A stretch of 64,000 nucleotides of DNA from Lachnospiraceae bacterium (GCA_017473115.1 JAFUNC010000018.1:1-64000); one strand, 5' to 3'; shown: positions 35,482 through 45,524, counted from the stretch's first letter. The notes: generated by a model from the sequence alone, not told the origin. Program-made: numbers and translations.

Positions 35482-35648
35482 ATTAATTCTATTTTATTAC
35501 ATTTATGGGAATATGCAAGTACTATTTCCGAAATATTAAAATAAACAACTTACATTAAAATACCGCTTTATCTTTCTGTCGCATCCTTATAAACATTAAA
35601 AATGCGTGGAAGAAAAATATAAAAATATGCATTTCCGCTCTTCATGTT

Positions 35649-35677
35649 TTGCCCCGCTCAACCGATACATTTTATAG
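35649..35677 (+). promoter_or_regulatory. Possible aquaporin promoter
   Basis: TTGCCC, 17-base spacer, TTATAG about 40 bases upstream of the aquaporin start. The match is moderate. Confidence 0.45.
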
Positions 35678-35714
35678 TGATTTTTCTGTACATTAAAACA
35701 AGGAGGTTATTTGC

Positions 35715-36407
35715 ATGAAAAAGTTGATTGCCGAATTTATCGGCACAGCAGTGCTTGTCACTTTAGGTTGCGGTACTGCAATGCTGGTTGGATGCAACGC
35801 AGCACAGGGTTGCGGCTACATCTTAACTGCACTGGCATTCGGTCTTGTCATCGTTGGTATGGCTTACTGCGTAGGTAACATTTCAGGTTGCCACATCAAT
35901 CCCGCAGTTTCATTGGGCGTACTGATAAGCAAAGGGATGACCGTAAAAGAGTTCTTCGGTTATGTTTGTGCACAGTGCTTGGGTGCATTGGCAGGCGCAG
36001 GAATTCTTGCCGCAATCTTTGGTCTTGGCGGAGTGACCGACATGACAGGCGGCTTCGGTTCAAACGGTCTTGCCGGAGTGAACGGCAGCATCGTTGCAGG
36101 CTTACTGGTAGAAGTTGTTTTAACTTTTATCTTTGTAATGACTATTTTAGGCGTGACCAGCAAAAAAGGCGGACATGGTTCTTTCGGCGGTTTGATCATC
36201 GGTCTTACACTTACTTTGGTACATATCCTTGGTATCGGTTTGACAGGCACATCCGTAAACCCTGCAAGAAGTATCGGTCCCGCTATCGTTGCAGCAATTG
36301 CAGGAAATACTGCTCCCATCGCTTGCGTTTGGGTGTTCATTGTAGGTCCTTTGGTTGGTGCGGCACTGGCTGCTTTGGTTTATAATTTCTTAGAAAAAGA
36401 GAAATAA
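35715..36407 (+). CDS. MIP family aquaporin / glycerol channel
   Basis: The 230-residue product has six membrane segments and both half-helix motifs, NPAVSLG and NPARSIG. Residues around the second NPA and the small C-terminal loop are more like the AqpZ water-channel type than GlpF, but transport selectivity cannot be settled by eye. AGGAGG precedes the ATG. Single gene with its own terminator. Confidence 0.93.
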   Translation: MKKLIAEFIGTAVLVTLGCGTAMLVGCNAAQGCGYILTALAFGLVIVGMAYCVGNISGCHINPAVSLGVLISKGMTVKEFFGYVCAQCLGALAGAGILAAIFGLGGVTDMTGGFGSNGLAGVNGSIVAGLLVEVVLTFIFVMTILGVTSKKGGHGSFGGLIIGLTLTLVHILGIGLTGTSVNPARSIGPAIVAAIAGNTAPIACVWVFIVGPLVGAALAALVYNFLEKEK

Positions 36408-36429
36408 AAAACAAATCATTTAGGAATTT

Positions 36430-36498
36430 AAAAAGACTTTGTTGTTGCGATTTACCCCTTCTCTTACAGAGAGATATCGCTCAAACAAAGTCTTTTTT
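36430..36498. terminator. Bidirectional terminator after aquaporin
   Basis: AAAAAGACTTTGTT pairs with AACAAAGTCTTTTTT across a ~40-base loop, between the converging aquaporin and flavodoxin genes. Confidence 0.75.
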
Positions 36499-36579
36499 AT
36501 TTTATAATATCTTTTATTTCTCGCGTTCTTCGGCAAACGCCTGCTTCAACTTCTTGTGGTTTCCGTAGTTGGGACTATT

Positions 36580-37074
36580 TTACTTCAACTTCTCACAAAA
36601 CTCCGCAATCAGTGAATCGTCTTCTTCTTTCACATTATCCTTCGGATCTACAAGTATTAACTCAGCCTCGAATTTCGAGGCTTCAAGGAACTTTTGCAAC
36701 TTCGCAAGGGCCTTGTCCGCACCACCGCCGCTAAAACAGGTAAACACTGCGATTTGCTTCTCTTTTACCGCAGGATTCTCATTGATAAACGTTCGGATGG
36801 GCGGTGTAAAAGTACTTGCCCAAACAGGAGTGCCAAAGATGATTCTGTCGTATTTTGTAGCGTCAAATTCATAGGGTTGCAATGTGGGCATCTCTGCCAT
36901 AACGGCACTTTTACCGCCCCAGAAGAATTTCTTAAAACCTTTATCGGGGTAAGCCTTCTTAGGCTCGATACGAATAATATCTACTTCGCAGGATGCTTTT
37001 AAAATATCGGCGATTTTATCTGCTGTGTACTTGGTGTTGCCTTCCAATGAGTAATATACGATTGCTGTTTTCAT
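36580..37074 (-). CDS. Flavodoxin
   Basis: The 164-residue FMN-binding protein has the phosphate-binding YYSLEGNTKYTADKIA loop, GTPVWASTFTPPIRTF and FTCFSGGGADKA. The ATG overlaps the PadR stop codon (ATGA) and has AAAGGAG upstream, so the pair is translationally coupled and likely regulated by PadR. Confidence 0.93.
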   Translation of the reverse strand: MKTAIVYYSLEGNTKYTADKIADILKASCEVDIIRIEPKKAYPDKGFKKFFWGGKSAVMAEMPTLQPYEFDATKYDRIIFGTPVWASTFTPPIRTFINENPAVKEKQIAVFTCFSGGGADKALAKLQKFLEASKFEAELILVDPKDNVKEEDDSLIAEFCEKLK

Positions 37075-37616
37075 TTCTGCCACTCCTTTATTTGTTCTTT
37101 TGCTTCCCGGCACCATTCCAGATAGGACTCATAAGTCTTGATGCCGAATCTAACAGTTAAATAATAATGCTTGTGTGTATCATCTTCCAGATGGTGCGAC
37201 AGATTCTCTGCAAATAAGTTTAGAACAACTAATTCATCTTTGCACTTCGCTTCAAAACGCTCAATATGTTCCATAGCACCTTCCATGCCGGTTTCGTTTC
37301 CAAAAAAAAGTTTTAAAAGCGTTTCGTAGCGAAGTTCATCTTTTTCCACCGGTTTGGCGAGCCACTCTTTCAATGATACTCTCCCGCAATCCGTAATGGA
37401 ATAGGAAAGTTTTTCACGACCGTTAGAACTGGTGTCTTCCTTCGTGACCTTACCTTCTTTTTCCAGTTGATTTAAGGTCGGATAGATGCTTCCGTAACTA
37501 CCACCCCAGAAAAAACGAAGCGTTGTGTCGAGCCTCTTTTTTATTTCATATCCTGTCATGGGCTCATGGCTTAGTAAACCCAGCAGGACATAATCCATTT
37601 TCTTCGTGTTAGCCAT
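37071..37616 (-). CDS. PadR family transcriptional regulator
   Basis: The 181-residue product has an N-terminal winged helix (DYVLLGLLSHEPMTGYEIKKRL, then GSIYPTLNQLEKEGKV) and a C-terminal helical dimerisation domain of the longer PadR (Vir_act_alpha_C) type. A nested dyad operator overlaps its own promoter, which implies autorepression and control of the coupled flavodoxin. The ligand is unknown. Confidence 0.92.
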   Translation of the reverse strand: MANTKKMDYVLLGLLSHEPMTGYEIKKRLDTTLRFFWGGSYGSIYPTLNQLEKEGKVTKEDTSSNGREKLSYSITDCGRVSLKEWLAKPVEKDELRYETLLKLFFGNETGMEGAMEHIERFEAKCKDELVVLNLFAENLSHHLEDDTHKHYYLTVRFGIKTYESYLEWCREAKEQIKEWQK

Positions 37617-37642
37617 TAAGTTTTCTCCTTTTAGGATGTATG

Positions 37643-37693
37643 ATGTATCGGCTTGATATATTGCATGGTATATCAGTTTGATACATTTGTCAA
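37643..37693 (-). promoter_or_regulatory. padR promoter with nested palindromic operator
   Basis: On the minus strand TTGACA (37688-37693) is followed at 17 bases by TACCAT. Overlying it is a two-level dyad: ATGTATC (37643-37649)/GATACAT (37680-37686) and TGATATA (37654-37660)/TATATCA (37669-37675), with equal 4-base gaps. The symmetric arms inside the promoter suggest repression by a PadR dimer or pair of dimers. Confidence 0.75.
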
Positions 37694-37800
37694 GTGTAAA
37701 ATTGAAATAAAGGCAACGAAAACCTAACTTCCGGGTCTATGCGCGAAGATGAATACTATAAAACTGTTTAATATGGCTATTGATGATTATGCGTAAATAT

Positions 37801-37861
37801 AAAAAGAAATTCGCTTTAAACCGGTTTAAGGCGAATTTCTTTTTGATTAAGGCGAATTTCT
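37801..37861. repeat. 44-nt near-perfect palindrome plus partial duplicate
   Basis: Positions 37801-37844 form a nearly perfect inverted repeat with outer arms AAAAAGAAATTCGC and GCGAATTTCTTTTT and a CCGG centre. TTAAGGCGAATTTCT is then repeated directly at 37847-37861, ending at the stop codon of the DUF4325 remnant. It could work as a bidirectional terminator. The rest of the 37,694-37,800 gap holds nothing I can identify. Confidence 0.75.
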
Positions 37862-38027
37862 ATGATGTGATAACATGGTTATATATTTTTGTAATATCCT
37901 CATCCATATTGATTGGCACTATTTGAATATCTAAATGCTCTCTGGCAAATATAACAAATAACTGGTGAGCAAAACCTTGTCCCATCCACTGTACCCCCTC
38001 AAAATCTATAACAAGGAGCTGTTTAAA
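37860..38027 (-). pseudogene. DUF4325 (STAS-like) C-terminal remnant
   Basis: The minus strand has ~55 open codons ending FKQLLVIDFEGVQWMGQGFA, continuing HQLFVIFAREHLDIQIVPIN, and then a stop. This matches the DUF4325 pattern of a hydrophobic strand, DFxGV, and a GFA(D/H)ELF helix. No start codon or N-terminal half is present. Upstream the frame runs into the antisense of a cytosine methyltransferase, so the gene was cut at about 38,010-38,040. DUF4325 proteins are common in mobile and defence islands. Confidence 0.6.
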
Positions 38028-38549
38028 CGTATTTTGATTAAGCGAATAGATAAAAAACCATCAGAATTTAAGATTCTTGATTTATTCTGTGGTGCAGGAG
38101 GATTGTCTTGGGGAATGGATAAAAATCCATATTTTAAGACAATGGTAGCATTAGATTTTGATGAGAATGCGGCAAATACTTTTAAAAAGAATATGCCTTA
38201 TGCAGAAGTTGTTGTAGGGGATATTACAGATTCTAAGATAAAAGAGAATATAGTATCTTTGGCAAAAAAGACGGGTGTAAATATGATAGTCGGTGGACCG
38301 CCGTGCCAAGGATATTCGATGAAAGGAAAAAAATTAGGATTGCAGGATCCACGTAATTTTTTGTTTAGAGAATATTTGGATTTGGTTCAAAGATTGCAAC
38401 CGGATGTGTTTGTTATTGAAAATGTTAAAGGATTGCTTTTATCAGCTAATGGATGGTTTAAGGATCAGATAGTTAGCACTATAGAAAAATTGGGATATAC
38501 GGTAAGATTCGGTATATTAAACGCTGCAAATTTTGGGGTGCCTCAACCG
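37965..38549 (+). pseudogene. C5-cytosine DNA methyltransferase, C-terminally truncated
   Basis: The frame carries motif I (ILDLFCGAGGLSWGMD), motif IV with the catalytic Cys (VGGPPCQGYS), motif VI (VIENVKGLL) and the start of motif VIII (NAANFGVPQ), then breaks off. The target-recognition domain and motifs IX-X are missing, so it cannot be active. The break coincides with a 26-nt perfect palindrome. The first ~25 codons are antisense to the DUF4325 remnant, so the native start may also be lost; homology begins near 38,050. Confidence 0.85.
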
Positions 38550-38574
38550 CCTATGATTTTGCAAAATCATAGGC
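38549..38574. repeat. Perfect 26-nt palindrome at the methyltransferase break
   Basis: GCCTATGATTTTG is followed immediately by its exact reverse complement. It sits precisely where methyltransferase homology stops and the next gene's promoter begins. It may be a terminator or a scar of rearrangement. Confidence 0.85.
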
Positions 38575-38587
38575 CAGCTACATTTTT

Positions 38588-38616
38588 TCATGCTATAATC
38601 TATATAGGAGGAAGTT
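38588..38616 (+). promoter_or_regulatory. Extended -10 promoter and ribosome-binding site
   Basis: TGCTATAAT is an extended -10 (TGnTATAAT), soon followed by AGGAGG and the ATG at 38622. No good -35 is seen. Confidence 0.55.
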
Positions 38617-38621
38617 CATCT

Positions 38622-39263
38622 ATGAAATGTATTTTTTGTAAACAACCTACCGGTTTTATGCGCAGATACCATAGCGATTGTCATCATAAAACCAAAATCA
38701 TAATTCAGCAAATCGAGACCATAATAAACCAGTATAAAGATATAGATGTTGTTCCAAGGATGCCAAACAGCAACTCAAGGAACTTACCAATTCCAGTACA
38801 CTATATAAAAACTATATGGCCTCTAAACTGATTGACCGAACAACCAAATATACAGATGAAACAATCATTCATATTGAATCGGGGCTTAAAATCTTTGAAT
38901 CCAAGAATCGATGCAAAATGGTTGAAAGCGGATATAGGTATGAAAAGATGCCTACTTGGTCAGAAAAAGAATATTTACTTGATAACTCTGGTGCCATTAT
39001 TTTTACCGATGCTGCAATCTATTTATATGTCAATTCAAAAACTATGCGTTATCCGTACACCAAAATAGTAAATTATGGTTTTGAAAAGATATTTACTATG
39101 AATCAGGCTTATTTTGATGTAAAGACATCCTCACCTTTTCCTCATAGATTTTCTTTTACAGATACATTCAGAGAAAAGAACAAAATATTTGTTTATTTCT
39201 ACATTTTCTCAAATAGTAGAAGAAACACACATGCTCCTTCTGCATTATATTGCAATGAATTAA
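38622..39263 (+). pseudogene. Frameshifted gene: zinc-finger N terminus plus PH-like body
   Basis: The ATG at 38622 opens MKCIFCKQPTGFMRRYHSDC (CxxC then HxxxC, a likely zinc site). After ~45 codons the frame shifts at about 38,745-38,760. The main body continues in another frame (MASKLIDRTTKYTDET, IIFTDAAIYLYVNSKTMRYP, YTKIVNYGF), which resembles a short bacterial PH-like beta domain. A second shift near 39,190-39,205 restores the first frame, ending EETHMLLLHYIAMN. Two compensating shifts could also be assembly error. I do not recognise the family. Confidence 0.55.
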
Positions 39264-39426
39264 GAGGAAATCGTTTCCACTTTTATTTAGTGTGCTACCG
39301 ACATCCTATCATTTTCCGACATACTTTCCAAACAAAGAAGATATGCTTTCGCATCCCCTTCCTATTTACTTAACTTTTCACCCTGCGGTAGTCTGACAAC
39401 AAAATTTTTCCCTCATCTTATCCCCT

Positions 39427-40200
39427 TCACAGAAATCGCTCTATATACCGCTCCAACACATTAATATCCAACGGATTTCCCGTCGTCTCATGCGTTATAA
39501 TTAACCCATCGCCCAGCAAAATCCCATTTTTCTCATACATATCTATTTTTTGCATTGCGTTTTCGCTATAAGACATTTTATCCATCATCCCCAAATGTTC
39601 AAGAATATACTTCTTTCCGGTCCTTTTATTGAGCACCGTAAAATCAGGATACACTACGATAATCCGATTTCTGTATTTCAATTCCAAAGGAAGTTCATAA
39701 TGATAAAGGATTCCTCTTCTATACAAAGTATCTGCAATGATTTTTTCTGACTTAGAACGCACTCTTTCTCCCTTTTCGGTATAATATGCCGTTGTATCAT
39801 CCTCAGCAAATCCTTTTCCCTTATACTCCAGTTTCTCAAATTCTTCTTTCATATTCTCCAGCGGTTTTATATACGGCTTCACCAGTTGTTTTCGTGCCGG
39901 ATGAAGTTTAGCATAGACTTCATCCAGCCTATACTTCTCCAAAGTTACTAAAAGATTTTCCAATGCAAGTATCTGTTTCTTTATACATCCCAACAACTGC
40001 AGATTGTATTCTTTCTGCGCAATTTTCTCGACTAAATTTCTCTTTTTCTTCCCCTGATATTCCTTTCCGATATAATATTGATAGCATCCTTTGTTGATTG
40101 CACAGCGAAGTTTCCCCTCCGGTGCGAACTTTACATATCGCTTTGCTTGTTCTTCCAACTCTATTAGTTCCTGCAAAGTACCCCTTAATTCTTTTTCCAA
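39427..40200 (-). CDS. Solitary PD-(D/E)XK nuclease-like protein
   Basis: The 257-residue product has a Lys/Glu-rich, coiled-coil-like N-terminal half (to ~120). The C-terminal half carries RSKSEKIIADTLYRRGILY, then VYPDFTVLNKRTGKKYILEH. The SEKIIAD helix, PDF and ...ILEH spacing matches the PD-(D/E)XK endonuclease core (with ExH in place of ExK). It starts at TTG with AGGAGG 11 bases upstream. No partner methyltransferase, helicase or ATPase is adjacent. The tandem array begins 21 bases upstream of the start codon. Confidence 0.65.
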   Translation of the reverse strand: MEKELRGTLQELIELEEQAKRYVKFAPEGKLRCAINKGCYQYYIGKEYQGKKKRNLVEKIAQKEYNLQLLGCIKKQILALENLLVTLEKYRLDEVYAKLHPARKQLVKPYIKPLENMKEEFEKLEYKGKGFAEDDTTAYYTEKGERVRSKSEKIIADTLYRRGILYHYELPLELKYRNRIIVVYPDFTVLNKRTGKKYILEHLGMMDKMSYSENAMQKIDMYEKNGILLGDGLIITHETTGNPLDINVLERYIERFL

Positions 40201-40220
40201 ATTTATTTAATCCTCCTCTT

Positions 40221-40704
40221 TTTACCTACTATTGTTTTATTTACTTGCTCTAATTTGTATTTTTTATCATTTGTTTTTTTAATTTACCTACCTTAAGTGT
40301 TTCATCAGCAGCAAATAGGGAAATCTAAGTGCACTAAGTAATATTTTACCTACTGGCACTTCTTCACAATCCTATAAGTAGGTATTTCCCTGGGGCATCT
40401 GCACTCTTTTACCTACCGACACCTCTCTACAAGCCTCTCAATAGGTATTTCCCCGGGACATCCGCACTCTTTTACCTACTGACGCCTCTCCACAAGCCTA
40501 CAATAGGTATTTCCCCGGAGCATTAGTACACTTTTTACCTGCTGACGACTCTTCATATGCCTACAGTAGGTACTTTCCCGGGACATCCGCACATATTTAC
40601 CTACTTACACTTCTTTGTATCATACCAATAGGTAATTCCCCACGCATCAGACGTATTTTTACCTACTAGGAAGCATCAAATTATAAATGGTAGGTAATTC
40701 CCCC
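40221..40704. repeat. Tandem array, eight 62-63 bp units with alternating inverted sites
   Basis: TTTACCTAC-type boxes start at 40221, 40283, 40345, 40408, 40471, 40534, 40596 and 40658 (intervals 62 or 63). Between them, inverse boxes (A/G)TAGGTA start at 40378, 40441, 40503, 40566, 40628 and 40690, with a degenerate one at 40315. Inverse boxes are followed by a conserved TTCCCC tail. Inter-box sequence is similar but not identical, so this is not a CRISPR. It fills the region upstream of the nuclease gene and downstream of tuf. Confidence 0.9.
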
Positions 40705-40849
40705 ATAAACACTAACTCGCAAGATAATACAAGGAATCGCCGGACAAGCCCAAGCAAGCACTCACTCATTCATTTATCTATATGTGAATATTTCATCCCG
40801 AAACAGGATGTATACGATATGGCATCGAATCTGCCAACAAATGAGAAAT
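40705..40849. other. Non-coding gap between array and tuf terminator
   Basis: About 145 bases with no credible frame, promoter or repeat that I can recognise, apart from a small CATCC...GGATG inverted repeat near 40796-40810. Confidence 0.5.
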
Positions 40850-40892
40850 AATGAAAATTACAGCCCTCTAATAACTTAGAGGGCTGCAAAAA
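40850..40892 (-). terminator. Rho-independent terminator after tuf
   Basis: CAGCCCTCTAA (40861-40871) pairs with TTAGAGGGCTG (40876-40886), with a T-rich tail on the minus strand, 20 bases after the tuf stop. Confidence 0.8.
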
Positions 40893-40909
40893 ATAGATAT
40901 TAATTACAA

Positions 40910-42097
40910 TTATTCAATGATAGTAGCAACACGACCAGAACCTACTGTTCTACCACCTTCACGGATAGCGAATGTAAGACCCTGTTCCATAGCGATGGGA
41001 TGGATCAATTCGATTGTCATTTCTACGTTATCACCAGGCATGCACATTTCTGTACCTGCAGGAAGGTTACAAACACCTGTTACGTCAGTTGTTCTGAAGT
41101 AGAACTGAGGTCTGTAGTTGTTGAAGAAAGGAGTATGACGTCCACCTTCATCTTTTGTTAAAACGTAAACCTGAGCTGTGAACTTTGTGTGGCACTTTAC
41201 TGAGCCGGGTTTAGAAAGAACCTGTCCTCTTTCGATTTCAGTTCTCTGAACACCACGAAGAAGTGCACCAATGTTATCACCAGCCTGAGCTTCGTCAAGC
41301 ATCTTACGGAACATTTCGATACCTGTACATACAGTCTTCTTTGTTTCTTCCTTGATACCAACGATTTCAACTTCGTCGTTAAGGTGAAGAACACCACGTT
41401 CTACTCTACCGGTAGCAACTGTACCACGACCTGTGATTGTGAAAACGTCTTCTACAGGCATAAGGAAAGGCTTATCTGTATCACGCTGAGGATCAGGAAT
41501 ATGAGCATCTACTGTTGCCATAAGTTCCATGATCTTGTCACCCCATTCACCCATGGGATCTTCAAGAGCCTTAAGAGCAGAACCCTGAACGATAGGGCAA
41601 TCTGTGAACTCATATTCTTCAAGCTGTTCTGTGATTTCCATTTCTACTAATTCAAGTAATTCAGGATCTTCAACCATATCACACTTGTTCATAAATACTA
41701 CGATGTAAGGTACACCTACCTGACGAGAAAGAAGGATGTGTTCCTTAGTCTGAGCCATAACACCGTCAGTAGCAGCAACTACGAGGATAGCGCCGTCCAT
41801 CTGAGCAGCACCGGTAATCATGTTCTTAACGTAGTCAGCATGGCCCGGGCAGTCAACGTGTGCATAGTGTCTGTTTTCTGTCTGGTATTCAACGTGTGCT
41901 GTAGAGATAGTGATACCACGTTCTCTTTCTTCGGGAGCCTTATCGATGTTTTCGAAGTCTACCTTTTCGTTACCAGATACTCTTTCAGCCAAAACCTTGG
42001 TAATAGCTGCTGTAGTAGTTGTTTTACCATGGTCTACGTGACCGATGGTACCGATATTACAATGGGGTTTTGTTCTTTCAAATTTAGCTTTAGCCAT
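40910..42097 (-). CDS. tuf: Elongation factor Tu
   Basis: GTPase that delivers aminoacyl-tRNA to the ribosome. The 395-residue product has [15 protein letters not shown] (P-loop), [12 protein letters not shown] (G3) and NKCDMV (G4) and is complete through [11 protein letters not shown]. Last gene of the str operon, with a terminator directly downstream. Confidence 0.99.
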   Translation of the reverse strand: MAKAKFERTKPHCNIGTIGHVDHGKTTTTAAITKVLAERVSGNEKVDFENIDKAPEERERGITISTAHVEYQTENRHYAHVDCPGHADYVKNMITGAAQMDGAILVVAATDGVMAQTKEHILLSRQVGVPYIVVFMNKCDMVEDPELLELVEMEITEQLEEYEFTDCPIVQGSALKALEDPMGEWGDKIMELMATVDAHIPDPQRDTDKPFLMPVEDVFTITGRGTVATGRVERGVLHLNDEVEIVGIKEETKKTVCTGIEMFRKMLDEAQAGDNIGALLRGVQRTEIERGQVLSKPGSVKCHTKFTAQVYVLTKDEGGRHTPFFNNYRPQFYFRTTDVTGVCNLPAGTEMCMPGDNVEMTIELIHPIAMEQGLTFAIREGGRTVGSGRVATIIE

Positions 42098-42211
42098 TTT
42101 CTAAAGTCCTCCTTGTTAAAATAGATAATATTGGTTTATTTTTGTTTTTATATCGCTAACTTTGATTATATTAAATAATCAAAACATTTTCAAGTAGTAT
42201 TTTGTTGAATC

Positions 42212-44332
42212 CTACTTATCTGCACGTCCGGCAAGTACCTTTTCCTGGATATTCTTAGGAACGGGTTCGTACTTCTCAAAGAACATTGAGTAGTTACCAC
42301 GACCCTGTGTCTTAGAACGTAAGTCTGTAGAGTAACCGAACATTTCCGCAAGAGGAACGAAACCTCTTACGATCTTACCGCCGCCGAGGTCATCCATACC
42401 TTCGATACGACCACGTCTTGAGTTGATATCACCGATAACATCACCCATGTATTCTTCGGGCATGGTTACTTCAACCTTCATGATGGGTTCGAGAAGTACG
42501 GCATCACCCTTCTTCATAGCGTCCTTAAATGCCATGGAACCGGCAATGTGGAATGCCATTTCGGAAGAGTCGACTTCATGGTAAGAACCGTCGTATACAT
42601 TAGCGTGAACACCCAATACAGGGAATCCGCCAAGGATACCGGATTTAGCAGCTTCTTCGATACCTTCACCAACTGCAGGGATGTATTCCTTGGGAATAGC
42701 ACCACCAACAACGGTAGATTCGAACTTGAATGTCTCTTCACCGTTAGGATCCATAGGAGCGAATTTAACTTTACAGTGACCGTACTGACCACGACCACCG
42801 GACTGCTTTGCATACTTACTGTCAACTTCAACAGCCTTGGTAAAGGTTTCTTTGTAAGCAACCTGAGGTGCACCTACGTTTGCTTCTACCTTGAATTCAC
42901 GTAACAAACGGTCAACGATGATTTCCAAGTGAAGTTCACCCATACCTGCGATGATTGTCTGACCTGTTTCAGTATCTGTGTGAGCGCGGAATGTAGGATC
43001 TTCTTCAGCAAGTTTTGCCAAAGCTTCACCCATCTTGCCCTGACCTGCTTTGGTCTTAGGTTCGATTGCAAGCTCGATAACGGGCTCGGGGAATTCCATA
43101 GATTCAAGGATTACAGGATGCTGTTCGTCACAGATTGTATCACCTGTACTTGTTACCTTGAAACCAACAGCTGCTGCAATATCACCGGAGTAAACTTTAT
43201 CAAGTTCTTCTCTCTTGTTTGCATGCATCTGAAGGATACGTCCAACACGTTCTTTTTTATCTTTGGTTGCATTTAATACATATGAACCTGAGTTCATTGT
43301 TCCTGAATATACACGGAAGAATGCAAGTTTACCAACGAAGGGGTCAGTCATAATCTTGAATGCAAGTGCTGAGAAAGGTTCTTCGTCTGAAGAATGTCTT
43401 TCTACTTCGTTACCTTCCATATCAACACCCTTAATAGCCGGGATATCAACAGGTGAAGGCATGAATTCGATGACAGCATCCAACAACTTCTGTACACCCT
43501 TGTTTCTGTAAGCGGTACCGCAGCATACAGGGATTGCCTGACATTCACAGGTAGCCTTACGTAAAACTTTCTTCATTTCTTCCACTGAAGGTTCTTCACC
43601 TTCCAAATACATCATCATAAGGTCGTCGTCTAATTCGCAAATCTTTTCAACGAGCTCTGAACGATATAATTCAGCTTCATCAGCCATATCTTCGGGAATG
43701 TCAACAATTGAAATATCATCACCCTTATCATCGTTGTAGATGTAAGCTTTCATTTCAAATAAGTCAATGATTCCCTTGAATTCATCTTCTTTACCGATAG
43801 GTAACTGGATGCAGATTGCATTCTTACCTAATCTGGTACGGATCTGATCTACAGCGCCGTAGAAGTTTGCACCAAGAATATCCATCTTGTTGATGAATGC
43901 CATTCTGGGTACATTGTAAGTGTCAGCCTGACGCCAAACGTTTTCTGACTGAGGTTCAACACCACCCTTAGCACAGAATACACCAACAGCACCATCAAGT
44001 ACACGCAATGAACGCTCTACTTCTACAGTAAAGTCAACGTGACCCGGAGTATCAATGATATTGATACGATGCTCTAATGCACCAGGCTTGGGCTGGCAAT
44101 TTTCCTGCAATGTCCAGTGACATGTTGTCGCAGCTGAAGTGATTGTGATACCTCTTTCCTGTTCCTGCTCCATCCAGTCCATGGTTGCAGTACCTTCGTG
44201 AGTATCACCGATCTTATAATTAACACCAGTATAGTATAAGATACGCTCGGTTGTGGTAGTCTTACCTGCATCGATATGCGCCATAATACCAATATTTCTG
44301 GTTCTCTCTAACGGATATTGTCTTCCAGCCAA
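42212..44332 (-). CDS. fusA: Elongation factor G
   Basis: Translocase GTPase. The 706-residue product has [28 protein letters not shown] and NKMD, then domains II-V including [13 protein letters not shown] and RGRIEGMDD. Between rpsG and tuf in the classic str order. Confidence 0.99.
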   Translation of the reverse strand: MAGRQYPLERTRNIGIMAHIDAGKTTTTERILYYTGVNYKIGDTHEGTATMDWMEQEQERGITITSAATTCHWTLQENCQPKPGALEHRINIIDTPGHVDFTVEVERSLRVLDGAVGVFCAKGGVEPQSENVWRQADTYNVPRMAFINKMDILGANFYGAVDQIRTRLGKNAICIQLPIGKEDEFKGIIDLFEMKAYIYNDDKGDDISIVDIPEDMADEAELYRSELVEKICELDDDLMMMYLEGEEPSVEEMKKVLRKATCECQAIPVCCGTAYRNKGVQKLLDAVIEFMPSPVDIPAIKGVDMEGNEVERHSSDEEPFSALAFKIMTDPFVGKLAFFRVYSGTMNSGSYVLNATKDKKERVGRILQMHANKREELDKVYSGDIAAAVGFKVTSTGDTICDEQHPVILESMEFPEPVIELAIEPKTKAGQGKMGEALAKLAEEDPTFRAHTDTETGQTIIAGMGELHLEIIVDRLLREFKVEANVGAPQVAYKETFTKAVEVDSKYAKQSGGRGQYGHCKVKFAPMDPNGEETFKFESTVVGGAIPKEYIPAVGEGIEEAAKSGILGGFPVLGVHANVYDGSYHEVDSSEMAFHIAGSMAFKDAMKKGDAVLLEPIMKVEVTMPEEYMGDVIGDINSRRGRIEGMDDLGGGKIVRGFVPLAEMFGYSTDLRSKTQGRGNYSMFFEKYEPVPKNIQEKVLAGRADK

Positions 44333-44346
44333 GGTCGTTCCTCCTT

Positions 44347-44972
<626 letters not shown>

Positions 44973-45392
44973 TTACTTACCTGCCTTAGGTCTCTTGGCG
45001 CCGTATTTAGAACGAGCCTGACGTCTGTTTGCAACACCTGCTGTATCGAGTGTACCTCTGATGATGTGGTATCTGGTACCGGGTAAGTCCTTTACTCTAC
45101 CACCACGAATCAGAACAACGCTATGCTCCTGAAGGTTGTGACCTTCACCGGGAATGTAGCTTGTTACTTCGATACCGTTTGAAAGACGAACTCTGGCGAT
45201 CTTTCTAAGAGCTGAGTTAGGCTTCTTCGGTGTAGCAGTCTTAACTGCTGTACACACACCTCTCTTCTGAGGAGAAGGAGCTTCAACAGCTTTCTTGTGC
45301 AAAGAGTTGTAGCTTCTCTGCAAAGCAGGAGCTGTAGACTTCTTTACAGATGTCTGTCTTCCCTTACGTACTAACTGATTAATTGTGGGCAT
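44973..45392 (-). CDS. rpsL: 30S ribosomal protein S12
   Basis: Decoding-centre protein. The 139-residue product keeps [17 protein letters not shown] and [13 protein letters not shown] with the lysines at which streptomycin-resistance changes usually occur, so it looks wild type. First gene of the str operon. Confidence 0.99.
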   Translation of the reverse strand: MPTINQLVRKGRQTSVKKSTAPALQRSYNSLHKKAVEAPSPQKRGVCTAVKTATPKKPNSALRKIARVRLSNGIEVTSYIPGEGHNLQEHSVVLIRGGRVKDLPGTRYHIIRGTLDTAGVANRRQARSKYGAKRPKAGK

Positions 45393-45495
45393 TCAATTTC
45401 ACCTCCTATGATAATATTTTGCTTAATGCTTTGCTTTATACATTTTCTGTAAAAAGCGCCACAATAAAAACATGCATAAACATGCACGCTAAATC

Positions 45496-45524
45496 ATTAT
45501 ACTTTTCCGTTTTTTCATTGTCAA
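45496..45524 (-). promoter_or_regulatory. Perfect consensus promoter of the str operon
   Basis: On the minus strand TTGACA (45519-45524), exactly 17 bases, TATAAT (45496-45501). Predicted start about 95 bases upstream of rpsL. Confidence 0.9.

Noticed and set aside
40221-40704. CRISPR array
   Set aside because: Units drift along their whole length, conserved boxes are only ~9 bases, they alternate in orientation, and no cas genes are present.
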